A DNA stretch of 64,000 nt from Polyodon spathula (lineage: Eukaryota; Chordata; Actinopteri; Acipenseriformes; Polyodontidae): positions 43,560,226 through 43,624,225 of the forward strand of contig NC_054534.1 in assembly GCF_017654505.1 (NCBI RefSeq). Reading direction: 5' to 3'. Shown one piece after another: positions 34,478 through 46,710 of the stretch (position 1 is the stretch's first letter; the number at the start of each line of letters is the position of its first letter). The position numbers and the translations under genes were made by a program. Below the pieces are notes generated by a model. That model did not search any database and was not told the DNA's origin. It saw only the letters and a program-made list of their open reading frames with translations.

Positions 34478-36082
34478 GAAGGCCAACAATCACTTTGAAG
34501 GAGCTACAGAGTTCAGTGGCTGGGAGTGGAGTAATGGTGCACCAGTCAACCATATCAAGAGCTCTGCATAACACTAGCCTGTATGGGAGGGTGGCAAGAA
34601 AGAAGCCATGTGAGGCGTGTGAGTACAAATGGATTTTCCAGACAGTGATTTACGTGTAACAATTAAAATTTTATTTAATATTACACGAGAAAAAAAAAGA
34701 AAAATAATAAAAAAGGATGTGAGGGAGGGAGTGCGGGAGTAATCAAAAACAAAGGAACGGGAGCCTCTTAGTCCTCGTCGCGTTCTGCTTTAATCCAAAA
34801 ATAAAACAAAAGGAATAAAAACAGAAAAGAACCAGTTAGTAAGGCCCCCGTTCGTGACACAGTCCACAACAACCAAGTACTCCTCCAGCCTTTTTCTCCC
34901 CGCCTCTATTCCTTAGGACCAACCCCGAACACAGTAGCACGTTCCCTTTAGTATGCAAACCCCGCCCCGGTAGTCAGTGGATCACCAATCCCAAACTGAC
35001 AGGTATCCTTAATTTCACTTGACTCCAGTGGCTGGAATTTACATACTCGTACTTCCGCCCCTCACCAAGGTGCCGCCCCTTAAAAAGATGACTTTTGTCA
35101 TGGTCACAAGACCTTGGTAAGGGAAATCCCGAGTTGGTTTGATGCCTTCTACTGTTGGGAGGCTGAATTGCAGACCGAAACCCCTTTGACTCATCACAAG
35201 CCATTACTCAAAAAGTACCATCTGAAAGCACATCTGGAGTTTGCCAGAAAGCATGAGAGTGACCCAGCTGCGATGTGGGAAAAGGTTTTGTGGTCAGATA
35301 AGACCAAGATAGATCTTTTTCGCCAAAACTCAAAGAGCTATGTGTGGCGCAAACCTAACACTGCCCATGCTTCAAGACACACCATCCCTACAGTGAAGTA
35401 TGGTGGTGGCAGCATCATGCTGTGAGGGTGCTTCTCATCAGCAGGGACTGGGCATCTTGTTACAATTGAAGGAAGAATGGATGGAGCAAAATACAGGAAA
35501 ATACTGCAAGAGAATCTGCTTCAGTCTGCTAAAAAACTGAAGCTTGGGAGGAAATTCACCTTTCAGCAGGACAATGATACCAAGCACAAGGCCAAAGCAA
35601 CATTGGAGTGGCTCAAGAACAAAAAGGTGAATGTCCTACAGTGGCCCAGTCAAAGTCCTGATCTCAATCCCATTGAGAATCTGTGGCACTATTTGAAAAT
35701 TGCGGTCCACAAGTGTCGTCCAACCAATCTAAACAACCTGGAGCAAATCTGTCAAGAAGAATGGGTTAAAATCATTCCAACACTGTGTGCAAAGCTGGTA
35801 CATACTTACCCCAAAAGACTTAAAGCTGTTAGCAGCGAAAGGTGGCTCTACCAAATATTAATGTGTGGGGGTTGAATACTTATGCAAGCAAGATATGTCA
35901 GTTTTTTATTTTTCTTAAAAATATTTCCCAACATAAAACCAATGTCACCTTACAATAATTGATTTTGAATTTAAGTGTTTTAAAAAAAAAATATCGAACA
36001 GAACAAAATTTCAATGTAGCATTTGTAATTCAGTAACATGAGAGAATTGGTCAGGGGTCTGAATACTTTTGCAAGGCACTGT
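34478..36082 (+). mobile_element. Tc1/mariner transposon, copy 2 (split)
   Basis: Same family as copy 1 at 19 kb (over 90 percent identical by eye). The 5' end is lost: the match starts at GGCCAACAATCACTTTGAAG (34478; equals 19376 in copy 1). A 590-bp solo LTR splits it at 34609-35198. Catalytic segments (35217-35860): VLWSDKTKIDLF with Lys replacing the Glu after the first Asp, GGGSIML then a TGA at 35423, FQQDNDTKHK, and [15 protein letters not shown]. Ends with the same terminus near 36082 (CAAGGCACTGTATA), consistent with a TA insertion site. Confidence 0.93.
34609..35198 (-). mobile_element. Solo LTR family F, copy 1
   Basis: 590 bp, starts TGTGAGGCGTGTGAG and ends TTGACTCATCACA, flanked by the exact 5-bp duplication AGCCA (34604-34608 and 35199-35203). 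It sits inside Tc1 copy 2. Copy 1 of the Tc1 has the intact site AGAAAGAAGCCGTTACTC, which proves the insertion. The minus strand has ATTAAATAAAATTTTAATTG near its 3' end, a plausible polyadenylation signal, so the sense strand is probably minus. A second copy is at 47249-47839. Confidence 0.9.
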
Positions 36083-36089
36083 ATATAGT

Positions 36090-37073
36090 AAAGTACGCTC
36101 TAGTGTTTTTGGCTCTAAGTGGCGTGGTTGCAGCCAGACATACAGCTAGGAGACAGACAGCGATTTGGTGAGTAGTTATTTATTTACAATATTTACAAAT
36201 CGTTAACAGTTCTTGGTCCTATACGGACAAATAAGTAGCTCACTTATTGAACCCTCTCTATACTAGTAGTGACACCAGTTCAACAACCTTCCAGCCGGAT
36301 GGCTTTCCTTTCCAGGAGAACAAAGGCAACACAGGTAGGTTTGAGGAGTGGTTGCTCCCTCCAGAGAACAAAGGAAACACAGGTAGGTTTGGGGAGTGGT
36401 CGCCCCCCTCCAGAAGAACAAAGGAAACCCAGGTAGGTTTGAGGAGTTGTCAGTCCTCCAGGAGAACAAAGGAAATCCAGGTAAAGCAGGTAATTGAAAA
36501 CTGTCTCCTCTCCAAAGAACAGCACAGACACACAGGACAATTGGGAGGCTGTCTCCCTCTTCAGGAGAGCAAAGGCACTGCTGCCTATTTGGCAAGTCCT
36601 GGGACCAGAACACCACAGTCCTTGGTTTACACTGTTCCTCAATAAAACTTGTTGTTACAACCCTCCCCTGTGTCTCTGTTTGCAATTATTATTATTTGTT
36701 TCCCACACTCAACACGCAGTGATTGTACTCACCCATTGATTACTAAGCTGGATACTTATTTTACGTTTTTAATTGGCGCCCAAAAACCACGCTGCTACAT
36801 TTTTTCAGACGGAAATTTACTGCTCCCGTGTTGCACGCTACTCACAGCGGTTCTCCCTGTGGTGAATTCGCCTCCATCTTCAGGAAAACTCCTTGGTGAC
36901 AGCCACGCAGAAAACCAGGTTTGTTTCCCCACCACAACACCCCTGGCTGTTCTGCCTGTTTCCCTATATTCGCACCGGCCCTGCCCTTTTCCTGATTGCG
37001 GCATGCGGACATCTGGGAACCGTAGTTTTTGCGACCCGTGGCCCCTTTTTATTCTTTAAAGAGACCCCGCTCC
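36090..37073. mobile_element. LTR-like block with tandem repeat, family unknown
   Basis: Four to five ~42-bp units around CAGGAGAACAAAGGAAACAC then AGGTAGGTTTGAGGAGTGGT occur at 36312-36482. An AATAAAACTTG signal is at 36641 (plus) and a TTGGCGCCCAAAAACCACG primer-site-like word at 36773. A ZNF143-like motif (AAAACTACGGTTCCCAGATG, minus) is at 37010-37031. I could not define both ends or orientation. Confidence 0.35.
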
Positions 37074-37076
37074 TCC

Positions 37077-37129
<53 letters not shown>
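37074..37129. repeat. (CT)n/(AT)n microsatellite
   Basis: About 13 CT units then about 14 AT units. Confidence 0.95.
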
Positions 37130-37132
<3 letters not shown>

Positions 37133-37137
37133 ACGGA

Positions 37138-37600
37138 TGTAGCAGGACAGAGGGCCTAAGAATGCAATTCTAAGAATGTTCAGGAATGGGGTTAAAAAGC
37201 CTCTCTGCCAAGCTAATTGTTTAATTTAATTGTTTTATGTAATTGTTAGTTATCACCTGCACCTGTCCATTATTGATAATTAGAGCCAGGTGCAGGGTTT
37301 AAAAGGAGTGCAGCCAGTCTGTTCTAGGCTGCTGAGTGGAAGGACATGGGAAGGAGTACGCTGTGTCTGAGCAGTCCTGTTGTAAATACTGTGTGGTGTG
37401 TTTTACAGCAGGTAAACAGCTTATCTGTCCTGCGAGTCAGTGAGGGACCTGCTGTGTGTGTGGTCAGTGCTCGTGAGTGCTAGGTTTTGTTTGTTTATTC
37501 TTGATTGTAATTAAATTGCGCATAAGCGCTGAAAAATCAAAGTTTTCATCTCTGGGTCACGTTTTTAAAGGGGCACAAACTCAAACTACAGCCAGTCCTT
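37138..37600 (+). mobile_element. Possible LTR fragment
   Basis: Starts TGTAGCAGGACAGAGG, has GGTGCAGGGTTTAAAAGGAG (TATA-like, 37292) and TTTGTTTATTCTTGATTG. Right end is lost in the TCTA microsatellite. Low confidence. Confidence 0.25.
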
Positions 37601-37605
37601 TCACT

Positions 37606-37606
37606 A

Positions 37607-37653
<47 letters not shown>

Positions 37654-37680
37654 TTATCTATCTATCTATCTGTCTATCTC
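37606..37680. repeat. (TCTA)n microsatellite
   Basis: About 18 TCTA units with two single-base variants (TTTA, TCTG). Confidence 0.97.
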
Positions 37681-38049
37681 ACTTAAAAAATTACTTTTAT
37701 TTAGATTTGTGTGTGGCTGAAATCACACCTTGACAAACGCTTACTTTTTGCTTAAATGTTGTTCCTGTAATACTGTAACAGTAAACAAGTACTTAAGTGT
37801 GTTAAATGTTATCCTGTTCATTTACCTTGTTTTTAATATGCTGTACCATATCTCATTGCTTCAATATGCAGCATTAAGTTTGCAATGGATTTTTCTATGG
37901 TAAACGTTTGTAAGAGTTATACTAACTGTTATTGTGAAAAGTTCAGTATATAATAGTTCATATTATTATTTACCGAACCCTAGCACTGCTGATGAAATGT
38001 GATTTTATTTTGTTTGTATGCATGTTTGAAATCCATGATAACAAGCTTT

Positions 38050-38784
38050 AACAGGTGCTGACTGTCTGGCGCATGCGTGGTACTGCAGGACGGGGACAGC
38101 AGACCCGGAGGGTCAGTCTGTCAGTCATGGTCATGACACAGAGAGGTGGGAAAGAGGGTGTGTGGGCTTTCCCTCTCTCCAAGAGGCAGGTCTTGGGGGA
38201 TTGCTCAGCCCATAAGTACTGCGCTTGGTTGTGCATTCGGGTGGCTGTGATTGGGAATACAACTAGACGCCGACGGAGAAGGCCAGTGATTGGAACGAGC
38301 GACCAAAAACAGGCAAGCACGGCTCTGGAAGACAGCCCGCCTTAAAAAAATAAAATAAGAATTCACAAAATATTACATACCCAAGGGGATGCGTGTAGAG
38401 ATAGTGGAATCTTGGCCACCCCAGTGTATAGTACGCGTAGGACGGAGACCCGAGCTGACCAGCATAGCCACAGTGGGGGCACTGAGTAAGCAGCACTTTT
38501 GTTTTGTAGGTTTATTACTGTTTTATTTTCCCTTTTCCTTTTGCCTTTGGTTTTTCATTATTCTTTTGCGCACCTGTGAGTGCACCAGCAATGAATTGTC
38601 TACCCGTGGTGGTATTCCTGTAGTCCTGTTTATCATTGATGATATTCAGGCCACGGACAACAGCGTCCTCTGCAGGCTAAAATAAATCATTGAATAAATA
38701 AAACTGGGCACCTGTACAGTGTTTCAAGTACACCTTTCTATCTCCCGTGTGTGAATGAATTACCCACCACCCTTTCACACAAGC
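38050..38784 (+). mobile_element. Possible solo LTR
   Basis: GC-richer than its flanks, ends CCACCCTTTCACA near 38780. It has AAAATAAATCATTGAATAAATAAAAC at 38680-38705 (two polyadenylation-type signals) about 80 bases before the end. ACAAGCT occurs at both sides (38042 and 38778) and might be the target duplication, but the left terminus does not begin TG. Confidence 0.35.
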
Positions 38785-39226
38785 TAATTTGTTTGTCATA
38801 CAATATGTGTAATACATATATTAAAGAAAATAATTAATACGGTTTCAATATTTATATATGGACTATTACAACTTTTAAGAAATAGAGATCATGTCCACTC
38901 AACTGTATTGAGTAGGGGGGGTCACAAATTCCTGTTAAATTTTTATAAAACTATAACACATTTTACATAAATATAACTGCACATGAAAATAAGTGGCACA
39001 ATAAATGCATAATTAGTCACATATACAAAATGAGGCATTAAGTAATTTTGTTTTCATATTTGTACCACAAAAAATAATATACATTTCCCAGCGTTTAGGT
39101 GAAGTTAATGACTAAGATTAAATGATAATAATAGACAATAACAAAAAAGTCTGTTATATGGATTCATTTAACAGTATGTCATATTAGAACATGCTATTAT
39201 TAAAGCTATGTGATGTATGTCTAGGG

Positions 39227-39760
39227 CAGGGGTCTCAAATATACGGCCCATGGACTGATGTGTCATCCTGCCCATCAATAGGATACAGGTAGAAAAATTG
39301 TAAAATATAAACAGATATGGATCCATTGTTTTATTTAACACTCACCAAAAGATAAAGGCAAATAATCAGTGACTGCTAATAACTATGCTGAGTATATCTT
39401 GAGTAGGGAGTTAGGTGTGTGTCAGTTAACAAAATTTAGATTTGTTGATATTCATGATGGATAAAGCTTTTTGCTTCTCAGGACACACTATTTCTGCAGC
39501 TTTTAGCATTCATTTCTTCAAAAGCTCTCCATCAGAAAGAGCAATCACATAGCACAATAGCATCACTTATGTTACAAGCATTAGTAAACGTCGATTGCTG
39601 CTTTTTCATTGACTGCTAATTCAAAGTTTTTATCTTCACATAACTTTCCTGTATATTTATCATATTTCTTTGTGTTAAATATGATAATATTTAGGTTCTC
39701 TGCACACTCCAATTGCCAGGGTATCTTGGCTCGTCATACGAAACGAGAATGAGACCTCTG
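39227..39760 (-). mobile_element. Non-autonomous hAT element
   Basis: 534 bp with terminal CAGGGGTCTCAAA and TTCTCATT..., i.e. TGAGACCTCTG at the right end, flanked by an exact 8-bp duplication GTCTAGGG (39219-39226 and 39761-39768). Known: hAT elements make 8-bp duplications and start CAGKGGTCTCAAA. On the minus strand at about 39545-39460 it still encodes SDGELLKK, a stop, then MLKAAEIVCPEKQKALS, a segment found near the N-terminus of hAT transposases related to GTF2IRD2/ZBED-type proteins. It is therefore a deletion derivative of an autonomous hAT. Confidence 0.9.
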
Positions 39761-39860
39761 GTCTAGGGTGACCAGATGTCCCAATTTAATAGGGACAATC
39801 CAAGTTTTCCATTAAAGGTCCCTTTGTCCCGACTTAAAAAAAAAAGTATTTTTGGAGCAC
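39761..39860. mobile_element. Possible second MITE end
   Basis: CTAGGGTGACCAGATGTCCC at 39763-39782 resembles the terminus of another common vertebrate hAT-like miniature element. The opposite end was not identified. Confidence 0.3.
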
Positions 39861-40169
39861 TACACACTCTAAATACCTTTTATATTCAATATTGATCTAC
39901 AATTGTGTGTAACACAGTAATTTTGTAGCTGTTCAGCTCTGGCAAGATTTAGTCCAACAAGAGGTTGCAAGCATCTGAATCCACCAGGTTAAATCACATC
40001 AACAACATCAATAAATAGAACCTGGCACAGTGAGTAAAAAAAAGAAAGAAAGAAAGAAAAATGCCAAAATGTAAATGTACTTTTAATGATTTATATACAT
40101 TGGCTTTCAAATGCTGAAAAAATTTTGCTGCTGCGTCCTTGCAATTGGTGCCATGACGCATTTTATGAT

Positions 40170-41110
40170 AAAATTTTCAAAATCTTCTTCTTTGGAACCG
40201 GTGAAGTGATTGATATGAAACTTGGTATATATCATCAGCATCCAAACCCACATCACGTTTGCGAAGCAGAAGTTGCTGTGATAAATTTGAATGTCAAAAT
40301 GGCTGCCACAAACGTTAACGAAACGCGCCCTTAAGAGCAAACTGCTGCTATTTGAAAACCGTTTGTCCAACAAACTCCAAACTTGGCAGTTATTGCCCCA
40401 GTAACAATGGAATACAAATATATTAAAATGGTTATGTTTTATAAAACAAGATGGGCGCCAGGTGTACATTTACGTCTGAAATTTAAAGCTTTTTTAAGTC
40501 TGAAATTTAAAGCTGTCTCAGTTGACAACTTGAAACTTCACAAGCATCATCCTTGACAAAGTAGCAATACAACTGACTTTTAAGAAACTGGTATTAAACT
40601 GAAATGGCCGTGTAACACATTTCTTCTTGAAACTTCCCGAAATGTTCTTTTTTGGCACCGTTGAACTGATTGATCCGACACTTGCAAGATATTGTCACCA
40701 TCCAAACCTGCTTGCAAAACAGAAGTTGCTGTGATACAATTCAGTAGTAAAATGGCTGCCGCAAATTTCACCGAAACGCGCCCTTAACAGCAGACTGCTT
40801 TTATTTTAAAAACGTCTGACCAACAGACTCCAAACTTGGTAGTCATCATTTCATTGACAGCGGAATACAAATATGTCAAAATGGTTATATTTTGTGAAAC
40901 AATATGGCTGCCACTCCTACATTTTCTTCTTCTATTTAAAACTGCTTCAGTTTAAACACGGTTCACTTGATTAACTCCATACTTGAAAATCATCGTGCCG
41001 GTGTCGGTACAATTTACTTTTTCAAAAATGTCATTTGTGCGTTAAACAAGATGGCCGCCTGACGCATTTTTGAAAAAAACCTTTCAAAATCTTCTTCTTT
41101 AGAACTGTTG
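40170..41110. repeat. Complex tandem repeat, period ~455 bp
   Basis: CAAAATCTTCTTCTTTGGAA starts at 40178; a diverged version is at about 40640, and CAAAATCTTCTTCTTTAGAA recurs at 41091. AAAATGGCTGCC, then ACGAAACGCGCCCTTAA, is at 40297-40334 and again, with ACCGAAACGCGCCCTTAA, at 40749-40787. CAAACTTGG plus AATACAAATAT is at 40377 and 40831. Two units and a bit, each with a cluster of AAGATGG/AATGGCTGCC words. No coding frame. Confidence 0.82.
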
Positions 41111-44100
41111 ACACTAAGAATGCCATTTTCTTTTATTATACCTACTTCAAAACCATCAGCTGTGTTGCATGATTTTCATACTCTTAGATAACAGGGTGCA
41201 TGCGTACAGTAAATTATACATACAGAATACCAGAAGCAAGTCTCCAATATAGAATGTTTTCAATGGAAACACAGAAAAAGCACCCTCTCTGTGCACAATC
41301 CAGATATGGAAACTGAGGAGACTACATCAAGACCTTTAAGTGCACAGGGGTCAGAATGGGCATCCCAGTTACAGTACTGGAGCCTGTGTTTGACATGGGG
41401 CCTAACATGAACCAATTCCTTGATGGTGCATTCATGCACTTTATTACATTACTGGTAATGCTATTTATTTTTTTGTTGACTTTGTTTTTTTTACATTAAA
41501 GTTATGCTTTTTAAAATATACAGGATTGTTTTTTCAGCACGGAAGTATCTGCAATGAATGAATGATGATGATTGCAATTGCGGATAATTTGTGAACTGTG
41601 AAGGGTACTCAGGCCTGAGTGAAAGATAAATTTGCCCAACGGCTGGAAAAACATGAACAGTTACACGGCTGTGGCCACCTCCCCCCAAATAGATGAGGCC
41701 ACCAAACCATGAAGGAACAATAATAAAGAATTAATGCGCACCACAGACCGCCCTGCCACCTATCCCCTAAATATTGAATTTAATGAAAATCAGCAGCTGA
41801 GAAACGGCCCGTCCCCCAGAGCATGACTGAGCCGGGGGAGAGAGCCCAGCCTCTCCACTCACCGCGCAGAACTAAATACGAACCGCTCGGTACTCAGGTA
41901 AGAAAAACCCCCCTACTCATATATTTTGTATTTTTTAGAGGGAAACCTCAGGGAATCTGTGGCTGAGGGCAGCCCTTCCTCCAGGCTCTAAGTGGTGGCT
42001 TTAAGTTCTGTTTCAGCTTCCCAGTGCTTGACTGAGCAGCCGAAACAAAAAGAAGCCACATGAAAGAATAACACACAGAGCTTTTATGCACTTGCTGGTG
42101 ATGTGTTGGTTATGGGTGGATTCTCCTTTGCAGAAAAGCAACCAACTTTACAAATCTAAACAGGAGGCTCTTTTTGCAACTTACTGTACACTGAGGCCAC
42201 AGATGATGGAAAATCCTCCCCATAATTTGGAATGCCAAATAAATTATGTTTTTAACTGAACTATATTAAAACCAGAGGTTCTTTTCTGTTAAAATTCTGC
42301 TAAAAAATAATGCTAAAACAATTGCCATCTTACTATAAAATATAAACTTGAAAAATATGTCAGTTCAGGGCCCTACTTACACATTGTAATTTGCCATTTC
42401 TCAAACCAAAAACGTTGCAACATACAGACAAAGGCACAACTACTTTCACACATTAGCACAATGGAGGTACCGTATTTTCGAGTTATATTAGTACTCAAAA
42501 CTAATGCTAATTAGTGCAGGTGAGATACCCACTCCATTAATTTGGCAAATAATTACTCAAATTTGAATACCCAGAAGAATGAATTACCAGGGAATTATAA
42601 CTGCTAATTGAATTTTTCTTTGAACATTCCTAATTTCAAATTATCCCTAGGGATCTAATAATGTATTTATTAAAAAAAAAAAAAAAAAAAATGTAAGGCA
42701 TTGTCCATACCCTCAGTGGAACATTGATTTATACATTAGTTTATAATCAAATCTCATACAAAGTTATAGAATACATAAAATAGATATGCTATGATGTTGC
42801 AAATCAATTTCTTTATGAATTATATTTCATGTTCTTCGGAGAATTACAGTGCACTACACTACAGTCACAACATCAAGTGTCACAAAACTAAATAATTCTC
42901 ACAAGTCGTATGGTTTTACTGTTAACTGTTCACTTGACTCAAGTGACACTAATATTTTTCCTGCCACAATACAGATCGCATCCCGTGTTACAGTCCAATT
43001 GACCCATTAGAGCACTCCATGATTCATATTGTAAACTATAAAACAAAGTTGTGGTAGCAGAAATGGGCTTTGCTGCACATATGTTAAACTTATGGTTGGG
43101 ATCTACAATAATACATTCTGCAAAGGGAGTGATTCCATAATATGGTGGCAGAATAAATGCACATCAACAGAGAATTTAATGTTGTTATGTAAATGAGAAC
43201 TATAAATGTTTTAAAGGCTTGACTGTTACCCCTTTAAGTGTTACATAATGTACAGAACTTTTGTGTAAAAGCTTTCCAACTGCAAAAATATAGTACTTTA
43301 AAGCAGTTGGAAATGAGGTGTTATTCTTCATGTGATGCATTTGATGTACTTAGTTTGTAAACAAGAACAAAAATGAGTCCACAAGTCCCTGGCACACTGA
43401 AAAGAGCTTGTAATATCCACCAGGGATTTAAACTGGGTATCTTGGTTTTCTGCGCATTGCTGCAGATTTTAAGAGCGCATGTTAAGACCTGGGTTCCCCC
43501 AAGAATAAATATAATAGTACATTAAATGGCTTAAAAATACAAACAAGAAGTCCCATCCAACCACATCCATCACTGTCAGAAGGCCACCATCAGCCAAGAA
43601 CGAGCCGAGCTTACAGACCACCACTTACACTGTGTTTTCATAACCCACTAGTCCACTTCTAAGGAGCTGGACTGCAATACCGTTAACAGCAATGTCCTGA
43701 ACTGCAGCACAGAAGTTCATCAGGAGCAGAATCGGTGCTATAGATGCAAGGTTGATTTCTGGGGAAAGGGGAGGTGTTTCTTGGAATTTTGTCTGTTTGA
43801 TTACTTACACTATTAATGTTTCAATGTGACATTTCTGTATCAATGAAATGCACTTTTCAGAAATCAAAACAGTATAAAAACATTAAAACACAAAACATAT
43901 CAAGTGAAAAGGAAATTATTAACATAACAGTTACTACTTTCTATAGTTTTCTTTGCTATACAGTACTTGCTATATCTAGCCTCAGACAACTCATGTCATT
44001 GTTAAATATGTATCTAGAAACTAAAATTAAAGGTAGAAGCATTCAAAATCATCAGACGTATACATTCTTCGTCGTTTTCCATACACTACATGTATGTGTA

Positions 44101-44950
44101 ATATGAGGACAGTATTATATTATTGTTAGGGCTGAGTAGACAGTTTAATGTTAAACCCCAATTTCTGTACTTTAATAACTTTGACGCCGTTCAATGGATT
44201 TGCACGAACATTTGGATTTATGATCCTTTAGATCTCTTGATGTGGGCCATTTCATTCTGCTCGGATATGCAGATTCTGCGATCCAGATTGTGAAAAAAAA
44301 TGTAAAAGCTGTGTTTTTTGCTGTTTTTATGCTGTTTATTTATTTTTTTTGTCAGTCTCCAGCTCCAAACAGTTTGGAATTTTTGTTTGACAATTTTAGG
44401 GTACAAGGGGACAGGCCCAGAATAGTGCCTTTTTCTGGTTTGGTGAAACAATATTAAGCTGTTCCTGAGTTATAGGGGTTTTAAATGTTGGTTCTGAGCA
44501 TGCTCAGTATAGCTCTTGCAATTATATGTTTGATCTCAAAAAAGGAATTGGCCTCACGACAAAATATTATTTTTCGCAAGGGTCTAATCGTCTTTCGTCA
44601 GAAAAAAGTATTTTTTGTTTTCAGTTTAAAAAAAAAAAAAAAAAAAAAACTGAAACTGCCAGAAAATCATATATCTTTAGTAAATCATGACATGTCTGTA
44701 TATAATTGGGACTCCATAAGATTTGTCTTTTCATCTTGTGAGTGGGAAATTAATTTTTTTTATCTTTTATAATCTTGTTTTGCCACTTGTCCCACGGAAA
44801 AAAAAAAAAAAAAAAAAATCACAAAAAATTATTAGTTCTGCGAAAGTAGAAGTACTCTGTCGAAAAAATTATTTAGAATTTCATTTATTTTGTCACGAGG
44901 GGGGATCTTCTTTTGTGATGTTCTTCTGTTCTCGCGAAAAAAAAATCTGA
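41111..44950. other. AT-rich intergenic sequence, nothing recognised
   Basis: Poly-A runs at 42671-42691 and 44627-44650. Open frames at 43816-44106, 44218-44457 and 44485-44772 have no motif and AT-driven composition. Confidence 0.5.
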
Positions 44951-44956
44951 TTCAAA

Positions 44957-46470
44957 CAGAATTTGGACAGCTAAGGTTAATTGTACAAGCACTTGGACTC
45001 CTCTGGATGGACGAGATAAATGGTTAGATCAGATAAATGGTTGGAATGTGCTACAACAGTAGACTTTGTCACGGCCCGACTTATACAGTAAAAAAAAAAA
45101 AAAAAAACATTCAGAAAAAAACAGACAGTATTCAAAAACTTTTAAAAAAAAATTTCACTTCAAAAACATACAGCTATGTCAGATCAGTTGGCCTTTAAAA
45201 AAACCTCTATAGTATTTCCTTGTGATACAATACTGTCCGTATTTAATAAAACAGTGGCGTTATCAGTTCATTTGAAAAATCGGCACCTAGCTATGGTGCT
45301 AATTGTGTATTTGAATGCTCCTGTATGTATATGAGCCCGATACATTTTGTGGTCTCGTTTGCTGTCATATCGGTACATACTTTGGCAACACCAATGATAG
45401 CAGCTTGTCGCATTACTAATGGTGACTGTCCATCATTCTGCTTCTGATTGGCTTTTGTGTGCAGTTGCTATATTGGTAGCGAATGCACAGACGTTTTTGC
45501 GAGGCACAAACAGATTTGTGAATTGCTCAAAAAACTTCTATATTCCAATGTCTCACAACTGCTTTTGTGCCGTTTTGGAATATCTATCATTTTGTGCCAA
45601 AACACTATTTTTTTGCGAGGTACAAATTTAGTGAGGGGATTGCGCGAAGATCGAAGATCGGGACCATAGTATTTAATTAATCAAGTAAAACTTTAATCAC
45701 ATCCCAAAAAGCAGTATTGAGTAAAGGACTTAAGTTTGTACCAACTAAAATTTGATAAAGATAAACTGGCCACCTAATTAAAGGAGTGGGAGAGACACAT
45801 GAGATTAGAACATCTCAGATTCAGAAGGTAATTATGAGCATGGGATTAAGGTTAATAGTACAAGCACGTGGACTCCTCTAGATAGAAGAGACAAGTGGTT
45901 AGATATGTATATTGAAGTAGTTAAATAAGAAATTATATTAGGACTGAAGAAAAATGTAAACTTAATTTAACCAATATTGAAGAACAAGCTATGACTGAGT
46001 TGTTAAATGATGATGACATAATTATAAGACCAGCAGATAAAGCTTGGGGAATAGTGATAATGAACACAAATGACTATATGAAATGTGTAGAATGTGAATT
46101 AAAGAATATGGATACATATGAAGACGTTAAAAGCAATAAGACCAATAAATCTGTAAAAGAGGTTAAGGAAATAGTGGAGAGACTATACAATAAAGGCATT
46201 ATATCAAAAGATGATAAAATGGCAAATGAAATACACAGCAATATTAAGGTGGACCCCTGATGGACAAGAAAAGAAATATAATTTTTAGATACTATAGTAA
46301 AACTTGAAGAAGGTTCAATTGAGACTGATCTCTTCTGTAAACCTATTGACATTCACCAGTATTTACACATGTTCTCTGCACATCCAATACACGCTAAAAG
46401 GGCAATCCCAAAGGGTGTAGGAATAATAATATGAAGAATATGCTGTAAAGAAAGTGACTATGTAAAACAA
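44957..46470 (+). pseudogene. Penelope-like element remnant
   Basis: Plus strand. At 45863-45905 comes WTPLDRRDKWLDMYIEVVK then a stop; the 45991-46260 frame reads MTELLNDDDIIIRPADKAWG, IVIMNTNDYMKCV, LYNKGIISKDDKM; after a stop, FLDTIVKLEEGSIETDLFCK, PIDIHQYLHMFSAHP, HAKRAIPKGVGII (46280-46425). Known: Penelope-like RTs share the N-terminal I(V/I)IKPADKGG...VVMD..DY segment and, much later, FLD-T...T-x-L-(Y/F)-x-KPTD-x-x-x-(Y/F)LH-x-x-S-x-HP-x-H-x-(K/R)-x-IP. The RT core between them has been deleted. The WTP segment is duplicated at 44990-45035 (TWTPLDGRDKWLDQ). No GIY-YIG endonuclease was found. Confidence 0.8.
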
Positions 46471-46633
46471 AGAAATCATTTCTCATCTCTGTTATATTAC
46501 CCTGCTTATTACTCTCTTGCCTGGTCTGTCTGACTATTTACCGTACACATTCTCAAATATTTTTCCCTCTCTTTATTCATTATTTGATGAAGTAAAAAAA
46601 AAAAAGAAGTGATATCTATAACAAAAACATTGT
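46471..46633. other. Non-coding
   Basis: Nothing recognised. Confidence 0.5.
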
Positions 46634-46710
46634 CAATGTAAAAAAACAAGTTAGAAAAACACTACAGCCATTTAAAGTGGTGATATCAAACACAAAAGCC
46701 CAAGTTAGGA

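Noticed and set aside
43816..44772. Open frames of 71-96 codons
   Set aside because: AT-driven composition, no motif, both strands equally open.
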